Source: Rhodobacterales bacterium (GTDB lineage Bacteria > Pseudomonadota > Alphaproteobacteria > Rhizobiales > Stappiaceae). From it: a stretch of DNA of 36,361 bases. Below are positions 24,779 to 32,394 of this stretch, in pieces (positions within the stretch are counted from its first letter, which is position 1; each line of letters starts with the position of its first letter). Position numbers and translations under genes: made by a program. Below the pieces are notes generated by a model. That model did no database searches, had not been told where the DNA came from, and saw nothing but the letters and a program-made list of their open reading frames with translations. The DNA lies in NCBI GenBank assembly GCA_008107755.1, contig VIRH01000078.1, forward strand, positions 1 to 36,361. The letters run 5' to 3'.

Positions 24779-25762
24779 ATGGAACTCAAGCAACTCGAGT
24801 ATTTCCGCAAGGTCGCGAGAATTGGCAGCTTTTCGCAAGCATCCGCGGTCCTGATGATCGTTCAGCCGGCGCTGAGCCGCCAGGTATCCAAACTGGAAGA
24901 TGAAATCGGAACCAAGTTGTTCTACCGGAACGGACGCGGCGTCACACTGACGGATGCCGGCCGCCGTTTTCTGGAGGTCGCAGACCGGGTTCTAGACGAT
25001 CTCGACAACGTGCGAGCGGAATTGAACGCGGTGCACTCCGCGCCTTGCGGGACAGTTACCCTGGGAATACCGCCATCGGTGAGTGCCATGATCGGCGCGC
25101 CGCTTCTCATGCGCCTTCGTCGGAATTTTCCGAAAATCAGATTGCACATGATCGACGGCCTCTCAGGGCACATTTGCGAATGGATGACCTCGGGCAAGAT
25201 CGATATCGGGATCATCCATGACGCGCGCCAATCTACCTCCCTGCTTCTTGAACCGCTTTTGAGCGAGCCCCTCTACGTCGTCGGGCAGCCCAGCACGGCG
25301 CACGGTCTCAAAACGCCGGACTCAACCTTCGGAACCATAGAGCTTTCCCAGGCCGCACGCCTTCCCCTGGTACTTCAAGGCCAGGGACATGGTCTGCGGC
25401 GCCTGATCGACCGGACGATGAGCGAAGCTGGTCTGGATCTGAACGTGGAAATGGAGATCGATGCTGTCGGCACCATTTCCAGCCTGGCCCAGGCAGAGGA
25501 TCTCTACGGGATCCTGCCTCTTGGTTGCGTTGTCGAGGACCTTCGAAACGGCAGGATCTCAGCATGGAGAATTGTCGACCCGACCCCGATCAACGTCATG
25601 TTGCTCGCCACGGTACCGCATAAGCCGTTCAGCCCGGCCATGCGGGAGGTCAGAAAGGCGATCCAGCAGGAAATCGCGGCACTGCAACTTGATCAGCCTC
25701 AGCCGGCTTTCGAAGACTTTTGTGAGGCGCGTAGCCGGCAGATCCGGGCCGTTGCAGTCTAG
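24779..25762 (+). CDS. LysR-family transcriptional regulator
   Basis: 327 residues from the ATG at 24779 with GGAG eight bases upstream; an ATG at 24758 in the same frame lacks one. The winged helix-turn-helix is canonical: MELKQLEYFRKVARIGSFSQ, then VQPALSRQVSKLEDEIGTKLF and GVTLTDAGRRFLE. The periplasmic-binding-like effector domain follows (TVTLGIPPSVSAMIG, DIGIIHDAR, LPLVLQGQGHGLRRLID). It is divergent from the deacetylase-amidase operon and 302 bp upstream of the ABC transporter genes. It is therefore the likely regulator of both, responding to the substrate or an intermediate. Confidence 0.92.
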   Translation: MELKQLEYFRKVARIGSFSQASAVLMIVQPALSRQVSKLEDEIGTKLFYRNGRGVTLTDAGRRFLEVADRVLDDLDNVRAELNAVHSAPCGTVTLGIPPSVSAMIGAPLLMRLRRNFPKIRLHMIDGLSGHICEWMTSGKIDIGIIHDARQSTSLLLEPLLSEPLYVVGQPSTAHGLKTPDSTFGTIELSQAARLPLVLQGQGHGLRRLIDRTMSEAGLDLNVEMEIDAVGTISSLAQAEDLYGILPLGCVVEDLRNGRISAWRIVDPTPINVMLLATVPHKPFSPAMREVRKAIQQEIAALQLDQPQPAFEDFCEARSRQIRAVAV

Positions 25763-26064
25763 ATCAAACCTCTCGACATCACCCCATTGCACTCGATGAA
25801 GGCATATCCGGTCTGAATGTCTTCGCGCTGCGGCATAGCTGCTAGAGCCGCCGCGTCATGGACGGCTTGATCCAGACAGATACTCTCATTCGGGCAACTG
25901 GACATAAAAACCTGCAGCCACTCGGTGACACCGTGAAGCTGGTGTCCAACTCGGGTGCCGACAGGCACGAAGAACCTTGGCAGTCACCCGGCAACCCAAG
26001 TGCGCATGGCATCAGGACGACCTTGATCCTGGCGATTGCCTCGCATCCGGAAAGAGGGAAAATC
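25763..26064 (+). other. Leader between the LysR gene and the ABC transporter operon
   Basis: 302 bp without a recognised gene. GCGGC (25830-25834) and GCCGC (25847-25851) could form a short hairpin near the end of the LysR transcript, but there is no T-tract. The transporter promoter is presumably here. An in-frame upstream ATG at 25858 adds residues without a signal-peptide character. Confidence 0.4.
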
Positions 26065-27057
26065 ATGAAAACAATTTCTGCAATTTCGCGTCGGCTTTGC
26101 GCCACTCTGGTGCTCGGCCTCAGTTTCCTGCCTGCCGCTGCCCATGCTGAGCCGGAAGCCCTTCCGTCTCCAGTGACGCTTAATGTCGGCTACCAGAAGG
26201 TGGGTCATCTGTCGCCGATGACGATGGTTGTCGAACCGCTCGAAAAGCTTGGTCTGAAGGTCGAACTGGTCGAGTTTGCCCGCTATGCGGATACGCGAAC
26301 CGCCCTCCTCGCAGGCTCTCTGGACATCGCAACGGTTGGACCGGCTGACCTCGCAATTGCGTTGTCCAACGGGTCCGACACCGTCGTCGGCCTCATGGGC
26401 GTGGGGTCCTCCGCAAAGTATGTCATTGGTCGCAAGGGCGTCGAGCTGAACAGCTGGGAGGATCTCGCAGGCAAAACCGTCGCCATTGCACCAGGCTCTG
26501 CAGTGTGGTTCCAGCTCGCTGCGACGCTGGTAGAACAGGAAATTCCCTACGACAGCTTCACGGCCGTCAACATTCAAGGTGGTGGAGCCAATTTCGACCA
26601 GGCGCTCAAGAATGGAGAAGTTGATGCCATTGTGACCTGGGAACCCTTTGAATCCATCCCGGTCATCGAAGGCTATGGCTACTTCGCGAAAAACCTGGAA
26701 TACAGCCAGTCCGAAGCTGTCGGCGCTGAACTGGGCATGATGGTGGCTTCCCGCGAAGCGGTTGAAACCAAGCGCGATGCTGTTGTCCGCTTCGTCTGGG
26801 CCTATCTGGAAGCCCAAAAGAAACTGGCCTCCGATAACGAACTCTTCGCCCAGGCTTATTCAGATCTGACGGGCCTTCCCCTCGATGTTGCAACGGAAGC
26901 AGCAAAGCCGATCTCACTTGGCTCCGTCGTGACACCTGAGCAGATCAAACGCCAGGCAAAGGCCTTCGCCGAACTTGGCGTGATCCAGAAGGATGTCTCC
27001 GGCGAGATCGCCGAAAACTGGGATGAGAGCATCGTCACGGACGCCAAGACGTTCTGA
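26065..27057 (+). CDS. ABC transporter substrate-binding protein (NitT/TauT, SsuA/TauA-like)
   Basis: 330 residues. The ATG at 26065 has GAGGG upstream and begins a clean signal peptide (LCATLVLGLSFLPAAAHA, cut near residue 28). The mature protein has the NMT1/SsuA fold: LNVGYQKVGHLSPMTMVVEP, TALLAGSLDIATVGPADLA, LAGKTVAIAPGSAVWFQLAA and VDAIVTWEPFESIPV. It binds a small organic ligand in the periplasm. The usual families carry sulfonates, taurine, nitrate or pyrimidine precursors, and the ligand here is unknown. The genes for permease and ATPase follow, with a strong hairpin at 27068-27102 after this gene that probably favours high expression of the binding protein. Confidence 0.92.
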   Translation: MKTISAISRRLCATLVLGLSFLPAAAHAEPEALPSPVTLNVGYQKVGHLSPMTMVVEPLEKLGLKVELVEFARYADTRTALLAGSLDIATVGPADLAIALSNGSDTVVGLMGVGSSAKYVIGRKGVELNSWEDLAGKTVAIAPGSAVWFQLAATLVEQEIPYDSFTAVNIQGGGANFDQALKNGEVDAIVTWEPFESIPVIEGYGYFAKNLEYSQSEAVGAELGMMVASREAVETKRDAVVRFVWAYLEAQKKLASDNELFAQAYSDLTGLPLDVATEAAKPISLGSVVTPEQIKRQAKAFAELGVIQKDVSGEIAENWDESIVTDAKTF

Positions 27058-27067
27058 TTTTATCCAC

Positions 27068-27102
27068 CCTTGCATGCGGATCATTTGGGTTCGCATGCAA
27101 GG
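27068..27102 (+). promoter_or_regulatory. Intercistronic hairpin after the binding-protein gene
   Basis: A perfect 11-bp stem, CCTTGCATGCG (27068-27078) with CGCATGCAAGG (27092-27102), has a 13-base loop, 10 bp after the stop codon and 29 bp before the permease ATG. No T-tract follows, so it fits an mRNA-stabilising or partial-termination element rather than a full terminator. Confidence 0.65.
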
Positions 27103-27131
27103 ACGCCGCTCAGTCAAACGTAAAAGACCCC

Positions 27132-28013
27132 ATGGCCCAGACCCCAAAAATGACTTCCCGACCAGCTTCCGCTTCCCCGCTTTTCAGCATTGGAAGTGTC
27201 GCGTCGATCTTTTCCGCGAGCAGCGTCAAAAAGCTTTTTGTTGCCTCGATCCTTCCAATCGCAATTGTGCTCATATGGCAATTCTCGGGCAACAACGGAT
27301 CCCTCTTCGGCGGTGTCCTTCCCACGCCTGACCGTGTCGCAAGTGCCTGGTATACCTGGGCCTTCGGCAGCAGGGGCATGGGGTTGAACCCTTACAGCGG
27401 CACGTGGTTCGACAGCCTCGTTTTCTCAACAACCCGTGTCCTGCAGGGATTTGCTGTCGCCGTCATTGTCGGCATTCCGACCGGCATTCTGATCGGCTGG
27501 ACGCGAATGGCGGCCCACGGCATAGACCCGACGATCCAGCTACTGCGCCCCATTCCGATCACGGCCTGGCTTCCCTTTTCAATCGCCGTCTTCGGCATCT
27601 CCAGCCTTGGCGCGATCTTCCTTATTGCACTTGGGGTTTTCTATCCGGTGGTCATCAACACGACCCAAGGTGCGCGCCATGTTGAACGCAATCTCGTACG
27701 CGCTGCGCAGATGATGGGGGCCAGTCGTTTTGACATCCTCTGGCGTGTTGTCGTGCCTGCGTCTTTGCCCGCCATTTTTACCGGCCTGCGCATTGGCCTT
27801 GGTATCGGTTGGACAGCAGTCATTGTTGCCGAAATGATCGCGGTAAAGTCCGGTCTCGGTTACGTCCTTTGGGATGCCTATTACGTGGGCCGCATGGATG
27901 TCGTGATTGCCGACATGGCGACCATCGGCCTTATGGGCCTGATCAGCGACCAACTGATCCTCATGGTCGAACGTTATGCGCTGGCGTGGCGCTATGTGAA
28001 CGCAAACCGCTAG
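27132..28013 (+). CDS. ABC transporter permease (SsuC/TauC-like)
   Basis: 293 residues with about six membrane helices. The first helix (LFVASILPIAIVLIWQFS) follows a polar N-terminus. The EAA loop that contacts the ATPase is visible as RAAQMMGASRFDILWRVVVPASLP, and the C-terminal helix region (ATIGLMGLISDQLILMVERY) is typical of SsuC/TauC/NrtB. It is the membrane subunit of the importer with the binding protein upstream and the ATPase 10 bp downstream. The start at 27132 has only a weak AAAG upstream; an in-frame ATG at 27150 is possible. Confidence 0.92.
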   Translation: MAQTPKMTSRPASASPLFSIGSVASIFSASSVKKLFVASILPIAIVLIWQFSGNNGSLFGGVLPTPDRVASAWYTWAFGSRGMGLNPYSGTWFDSLVFSTTRVLQGFAVAVIVGIPTGILIGWTRMAAHGIDPTIQLLRPIPITAWLPFSIAVFGISSLGAIFLIALGVFYPVVINTTQGARHVERNLVRAAQMMGASRFDILWRVVVPASLPAIFTGLRIGLGIGWTAVIVAEMIAVKSGLGYVLWDAYYVGRMDVVIADMATIGLMGLISDQLILMVERYALAWRYVNANR

Positions 28014-28023
28014 GAATACAGTC

Positions 28024-28803
28024 ATGGCCAGCATCAGAATCTCGGATCTCAGCAAGATCTATCCCGGCCCGAGGCCTGTTCGCGCTCTTGATCAGGTTGA
28101 TCTTGATGTCGCAGAAGGGGAATTCATCGCTCTTCTCGGTCCATCCGGTTGTGGCAAGTCAACCCTCCTGAACATCCTCGCCGGCTTCGAACCCCTGACA
28201 GAGGGGTCGGTGCTTTTTGACGGTGAACGGATTGGCAAGGCCGGTCCGGACAGGGGTGTCGTTTTTCAGGAAGCGGCCCTTTTCCCCTGGTTGACCGTGT
28301 TCGAAAACGTCACCTTTGGCCCGCGCGTGCAGGGCGTTTCCAAGAATGTGTACGACGCAGCGGCACGGGAGATACTGGCCCTCGTGGGACTGGCCGACTT
28401 TGCCGGATCCTATCCGTCCCAATTGTCCGGCGGCATGCGCCAGCGCGTCGGCATTGCCCGGGTCCTCGTCATGAAACCGCGTGCCCTTCTGATGGACGAG
28501 CCCTTCGGTGCACTCGACGCGCAAACCCGCCTAACGATGCAGGAACTGCTTCTGGAGGTCTGGCAGCGTTTGAAAGTAACCGTGGTCTTTGTCACGCACG
28601 ACATTGATGAAGCCATTCTGCTTGCCGATCGTGTCTGCGTCATGTCGGCAAGACCTGCTCGCATAGCCCGCCAGATTCCGATCGCGCTTGAACGGCCTCG
28701 CAGCATCGAGAACCTGCTCTCTCCAGAATTTTCCGCATACAAGGCCGATATCATGCACGAGATGAGAACGGCTCACGGACAGGGACTGGTTGCCGCTGAA
28801 TAG
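28024..28803 (+). CDS. ABC transporter ATP-binding protein (SsuB/TauB-like)
   Basis: 259 residues. Walker A is GPSGCGKST (residues 39-47), the Q-loop is in VFQEAALFPWLTV, the signature is LSGGMRQRVGIARVL, Walker B is ALLMDEPFGALD, and the switch His is in VTHDIDEA. Sequence and length match the NitT/TauT subfamily. It energises the importer encoded just upstream (10-bp gap, GGAATACAGTC before the ATG). It is followed by the SDR gene after 60 bp, probably in the same transcript. Confidence 0.93.
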   Translation: MASIRISDLSKIYPGPRPVRALDQVDLDVAEGEFIALLGPSGCGKSTLLNILAGFEPLTEGSVLFDGERIGKAGPDRGVVFQEAALFPWLTVFENVTFGPRVQGVSKNVYDAAAREILALVGLADFAGSYPSQLSGGMRQRVGIARVLVMKPRALLMDEPFGALDAQTRLTMQELLLEVWQRLKVTVVFVTHDIDEAILLADRVCVMSARPARIARQIPIALERPRSIENLLSPEFSAYKADIMHEMRTAHGQGLVAAE

Positions 28804-28863
28804 GCTTGAACCTCATCGCTGCCCCTCCCAAAAATCGACCGCACCATCGGGAATGAACGAGAC

Positions 28864-29631
28864 ATGCAGGGTAACCTGGAAAACAAAACTGTCCTGATTA
28901 CGGGCGGCTCCCGCGGCATCGGCTTGGCCTCTGCCAAGTGTTTTGCCGAACGCGGTGCGAAGCTGATCCTGACGGGCCGCACATCGTCAGATCTGAAGAA
29001 GGCGGCAGAGAGACTGCCATGCGACCATCCGGTCGAAATCTTCGTCGGTGATATGGGTCTGGAAGCTGAGAGAGTTGCGCTCACGAAACGCTTTCCTGAC
29101 GTTGACATTCTCATCAACAATGCCGGCAGCATTCCAGGCGGCGATCTCTTTTCTCTCGGGATCGAAGATTGGCAGGCGTCCTGGCAGCTCAAGGTCTTTG
29201 GCTACATCCATCTGACCCGGCTTTATCTGAAACAAATGAAAGAGCGATCTGACGGTGTGATCGTCAACATCATCGGCGATCTCGGACGGTCGCCCCGTTG
29301 GGATTACATTTGCGGCAGCACAGCCAATGCTGGCCTGATCGCCTTTACAGAAGCCGTCGGCGCCCGGTCGGTGGATTGGAATGTTCGTGTTCTTGGTATC
29401 AATCCAACACAAACCTCGACAGACCGTGCTGTCCTGGTGGCCAAAGGCAGAGCCCGGAGCCTTTATGGCGATGAAAATCGCTGGCCGGAAATAGTCGCCG
29501 ATGCCCCCTTCGGGCGACTGTGCAGCCCCGAAGAGGTCGCCCGCCTTGTCACGACCGTCTCAAGCCCGGATATGGCCTATCTATCGGGAACCGTAATCGA
29601 CTTCGACGGTGGCAAAAGCAAGCGTTTCTGA
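28864..29631 (+). CDS. Short-chain dehydrogenase/reductase family protein with atypical active site
   Basis: 255 residues with a Rossmann fold: TGGSRGIGLASA at residues 13-24 for NAD(P), NNAG at 85-88, and a C-terminal YLSGTVIDFDGG. In classical SDRs the catalytic set is Ser, Tyr and Lys in YxxxK. Here the block reads NIIGDLGRSPRWDYICGSTANAG: Tyr148 is present, the Lys position is Ser152 and the usual Ser is missing. Some SDR subfamilies with such changes are known to be widespread in soil and marine bacteria, so this is probably a true subfamily rather than decay. It follows the transporter ATPase by 60 bp, and its role may be in processing the imported compound. Confidence 0.85.
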   Translation: MQGNLENKTVLITGGSRGIGLASAKCFAERGAKLILTGRTSSDLKKAAERLPCDHPVEIFVGDMGLEAERVALTKRFPDVDILINNAGSIPGGDLFSLGIEDWQASWQLKVFGYIHLTRLYLKQMKERSDGVIVNIIGDLGRSPRWDYICGSTANAGLIAFTEAVGARSVDWNVRVLGINPTQTSTDRAVLVAKGRARSLYGDENRWPEIVADAPFGRLCSPEEVARLVTTVSSPDMAYLSGTVIDFDGGKSKRF

Positions 29632-29676
29632 GGAGTTGATCCTGCAGCCCCGGAACATTCAGCCATCCGGCGTCGA

Positions 29677-29704
29677 TCCGGCAAGGCCGAAAGGGCCAGC
29701 CGGA
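29677..29704. terminator. Hairpin between convergent SDR and ABC ATPase genes
   Basis: TCCGGC (29677-29682) pairs with GCCGGA (29699-29704). An inner GGCC-GAAA-GGCC fold with a GNRA loop sits within it. It lies in the 76-bp gap between the convergent SDR and ATPase stops. No strong T-tract exists on either side, so it may be a bidirectional barrier of moderate strength. Confidence 0.5.
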
Positions 29705-29707
29705 GGA

Positions 29708-30487
29708 TCACGCCATCTGTGCGCGGACGGCTTCATCATGCATCAGCGAGAGGATCTCTCGCTTGTATTCCATGAACGCCGGCGAGGTCAGGACATCGAT
29801 GCCGCGCGGGCGCTCGATGTCGATGGAAAGTGTCCTGCTGAACCGGCCCGGGCGGGCAGACATGACATGGACCTCGTCCCCAAGGAACACCGCCTCGTCG
29901 ATATCATGCGTGATGAACAGAACCGTCTTGCGCTGCTCCTGCCAGATCTCAAGGAGCAGCTCCTGCATCAGTTGCCGCGTCTGGCTGTCCAGAGCGCCGA
30001 AAGGCTCGTCCATCAAGAGAATGCGCGGATCATTGGCCAGCGCCCGGGCCAGAGCGACGCGCTGGCGCATGCCGCCGGAAAGCTCCTTCGGATAGGATTT
30101 CTCGAAGCCCTTCAGATGAACGGCAGCGATGAACCTGTCGGCAATGTCCTCGACTTCCGATTTCGGGAGCCCCTTCAGCTTCGGGCCGAACATGACGTTC
30201 TCGCGCACCGTCAGCCAGGGAAACAGCGTGTAGCTCTGGAAGACCATGCCGCGGTCCGCAGACGGGCCGACGATGGGCTTGCCGTCGAGGTCCAGCCGGC
30301 CGCTGGTCGGCGCCTCCAGCCCGGCAACCAGCCGAAGCAGGGTCGATTTTCCGCAGCCCGACGGGCCGACGATGACGGAGAAGGTGTTGTGCTCGACATC
30401 GAGTGACACATTGTCGAGAGCGAGCACGGCGGGCTTGCCCTTGGGCTCGAAACGTACGGTGACGTCTTGAATGCTGAGAAGGCTCAT
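29708..30487 (-). CDS. ABC transporter ATP-binding protein (second NitT/TauT system)
   Basis: 259 residues. Walker A GPSGCGKST (41-49), Q-loop in VFQSYTLFPWLTV, signature LSGGMRQRVALARAL, Walker B ILLMDEPFGALDSQT and switch His in ITHDIDEA are all intact. It is the last gene of a four-gene unit with the permease 12 bp upstream and a binding protein and ureohydrolase before it. An AAAGG lies upstream of the ATG. It is related to the ATPase at 28024 but clearly a separate paralog: the two systems share subfamily motifs and differ through most of the chain. Confidence 0.93.
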   Translation of the reverse strand: MSLLSIQDVTVRFEPKGKPAVLALDNVSLDVEHNTFSVIVGPSGCGKSTLLRLVAGLEAPTSGRLDLDGKPIVGPSADRGMVFQSYTLFPWLTVRENVMFGPKLKGLPKSEVEDIADRFIAAVHLKGFEKSYPKELSGGMRQRVALARALANDPRILLMDEPFGALDSQTRQLMQELLLEIWQEQRKTVLFITHDIDEAVFLGDEVHVMSARPGRFSRTLSIDIERPRGIDVLTSPAFMEYKREILSLMHDEAVRAQMA

Positions 30488-30499
30488 GACGCGGGACCT

Positions 30500-31294
30500 T
30501 TAGAAATCGGCGGACCAGGGAAGCAGCCGCTGGCGCAGCCACTTGAACAAAAAATCGGTCATCAGTCCGAGAATGCCGATGGTGAAGACGCCAAGCAGGA
30601 TGACGTCGGTGAAAAGGCCGCGCATGGCGTTGAGGATCATGTAGCCGAGGCCGCTGTTGGCCGCAACGAGTTCCGCCACCACCAGGTAGGTCCAGGCCCA
30701 GCCCATGGTGACGCGCAGATTGTCCATGACGCCGGGCATACAGGCGGGCAGAAGAATGCGCCAGACCACCTGGCCGCGCGTAGCCCCGAGCGTATAGGCA
30801 CAGTCGATCAGATCCTTGCTGACCCGGGCCGAAACGTCGGAGATCAGGATGAGCTGCTGGAAGAAGGTGCCGAGAAAGATGACCATGATCTTCTGCTCGA
30901 TCCCGATTCCGACCCACAGGATCAGGAGCGGGATCAGCGCGGAGACCGGAATGTAGCGCATGAAGCCTGTGATCGGCTCCAGAAAGGCCTGAACCGCCCG
31001 GAAGCTGCCCATCAGGATGCCGAGCGGAACGGCAAGGACCGAGGCCAGCAGGAAGCCGGACAGGATGACTGTCAGGCTGGAGCCCATGTGGCCGAAAAGC
31101 GAAAGATCGCTGACATGCTCCAGGCCGGCCCGCAGCACCTCGAGCGGCGTTGCCAGGAAGTCCGGCGGCATGTAGCCGCCGTAGGTGAGCAGGCACCACA
31201 CAAGCAGCACTGCCAGGACGGAGGAAATGCTCAGGCCAATATAAAGACCGCGAGATATTTCCGTTTTCGGCGAAAACAGCGAGGATGTGTTCAT
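30500..31294 (-). CDS. ABC transporter permease (second NitT/TauT system)
   Basis: 264 residues from the ATG at 31294 with AGG six bases upstream; an in-frame TTG at 31312 is less likely. Six membrane helices are visible, beginning LYIGLSISSVLAVLLVWCLL. The EAA loop reads AYTLGATRGQVVWRILLPACMP. The core block (LIPLLILWVGIGIEQKIMVIFLG) and the C-terminal helix (GVFTIGILGLMTDFLFKW) are typical. It pairs with the ATPase 12 bp downstream and the binding protein 45 bp upstream to make an importer of a small nitrogen-containing compound. The ligand is suggested only by the neighbouring ureohydrolase. Confidence 0.92.
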   Translation of the reverse strand: MNTSSLFSPKTEISRGLYIGLSISSVLAVLLVWCLLTYGGYMPPDFLATPLEVLRAGLEHVSDLSLFGHMGSSLTVILSGFLLASVLAVPLGILMGSFRAVQAFLEPITGFMRYIPVSALIPLLILWVGIGIEQKIMVIFLGTFFQQLILISDVSARVSKDLIDCAYTLGATRGQVVWRILLPACMPGVMDNLRVTMGWAWTYLVVAELVAANSGLGYMILNAMRGLFTDVILLGVFTIGILGLMTDFLFKWLRQRLLPWSADF

Positions 31295-31339
31295 GGTGCC
31301 TGCTCTGCTCAAGATACTCGTAGCGTTTCCGGAAGCGCC

Positions 31340-32317
31340 CTACTGGACGATGCCGGTCGCGACCATGGACGTGGGGTCAGCCTCGAGCTTGAAGAGACCG
31401 GCCTCCTCGCCGAGGGCCTTCGCGTCCGAAATGGTGCCGAGGATGCCGTCTTCGTTGGCAACGTCCATGAAGGAGGCGTTCATGTCGCCGTCGTAGAAGA
31501 CGATGCCGGCCCTGGTTTCAGCGAAGACCGCCGGATCCTTGAGCCAGCCGCCAACGCCCTTGGCCATGATCTCGTCGGCTTCCGCCTCGTTTTCCTTCTG
31601 CCATTCGACGGCCTTGGTCCAGGCCCGGTAGAAGGCCTGCATGTCTTCCTTGCGCTCGCTGAGCATCTTTTCCGTCGTCACGGCAACGTCGGTGATCAGG
31701 CCCGGCGTGGTGGAACTGTCGACCAGCAGTTTGCCATGCTCGGTGTCCTTGCCGCGTGTCAGCCACGGTTCCCAGGTGACGGCGGCGTCGACGCGGCCGG
31801 CCACGAAAGCGGCGCCGGCATCGCCGGCCGTCATGTTCTGGGTCACCACATCAGCAAGCGTAAGACCTTCATTCTTCAGGAGCACGCTCAGGAAGAACTG
31901 GGAAACGGAGCCTTCGGTGTAGGCGACGGATTTGCCCTTGAGGTCGGCGACCGAGGCAATGTCCTTCTTCGCAACGATGCCATCGCCACCCGCGCTGTCG
32001 TCGAGGGCGAACAGATAGACAAGCGGGCGCTTCGGCGTGGTGAAGGTAAGAACGGTATCGATGGTGGTCACCGCAACGTCGATGCGGCCGGCCGCCAGCG
32101 CGGGCATGCGCGTCTTGACGTCTTCCATGACCATCAGCGAGACGTCCAGCCCTTCTTCCTCGAAGAAGCCCTTGTCTTTCGCGATATAGAGCGGGCCGTA
32201 ACCAACCCAGGTGGAATGGCCGACGGTCAATGTGTCCGCCGCGCTGGCTGACGACATGGAGAAAGCGGCAAACATGGCAAGAGCCGCGCCACTGAAGCGG
32301 GAGAGATATCTGTTCAT
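31340..32317 (-). CDS. ABC transporter substrate-binding protein (second NitT/TauT system)
   Basis: 325 residues from the ATG at 32317, with GGAG nine bases upstream; an in-frame TTG at 32326 is possible. The signal peptide (FSGAALAMFAAFSMSSASA) is cut near Ala26. The NMT1/THI5-like fold shows LTVGHSTWVGYGPLYIAKDK, ALAAGRIDVAVTTIDTVL, LKGKSVAYTEGSVSQFFL and VDAAVTWEPWL. It delivers a ligand to the permease-ATPase pair encoded downstream. Since the operon begins with a ureohydrolase, a guanidino compound such as guanidinobutyrate, guanidinopropionate or guanidine is a reasonable guess. That is inference, because NitT/TauT binding proteins are diverse. Confidence 0.92.
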   Translation of the reverse strand: MNRYLSRFSGAALAMFAAFSMSSASAADTLTVGHSTWVGYGPLYIAKDKGFFEEEGLDVSLMVMEDVKTRMPALAAGRIDVAVTTIDTVLTFTTPKRPLVYLFALDDSAGGDGIVAKKDIASVADLKGKSVAYTEGSVSQFFLSVLLKNEGLTLADVVTQNMTAGDAGAAFVAGRVDAAVTWEPWLTRGKDTEHGKLLVDSSTTPGLITDVAVTTEKMLSERKEDMQAFYRAWTKAVEWQKENEAEADEIMAKGVGGWLKDPAVFAETRAGIVFYDGDMNASFMDVANEDGILGTISDAKALGEEAGLFKLEADPTSMVATGIVQ

Positions 32318-32394
32318 GCTGTTCAACTCCAGAAAGGTTTCGTGGTTTCTTTTCTTGTTATTTCATTGCGGGAAAGACGCCTTGAACGGCAGTC

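Noticed and set aside
30467..32251. A 594-codon plus-strand open frame over the second ABC transporter
   Set aside because: It is the shadow of the permease and binding-protein genes, both with diagnostic motifs on the minus strand.
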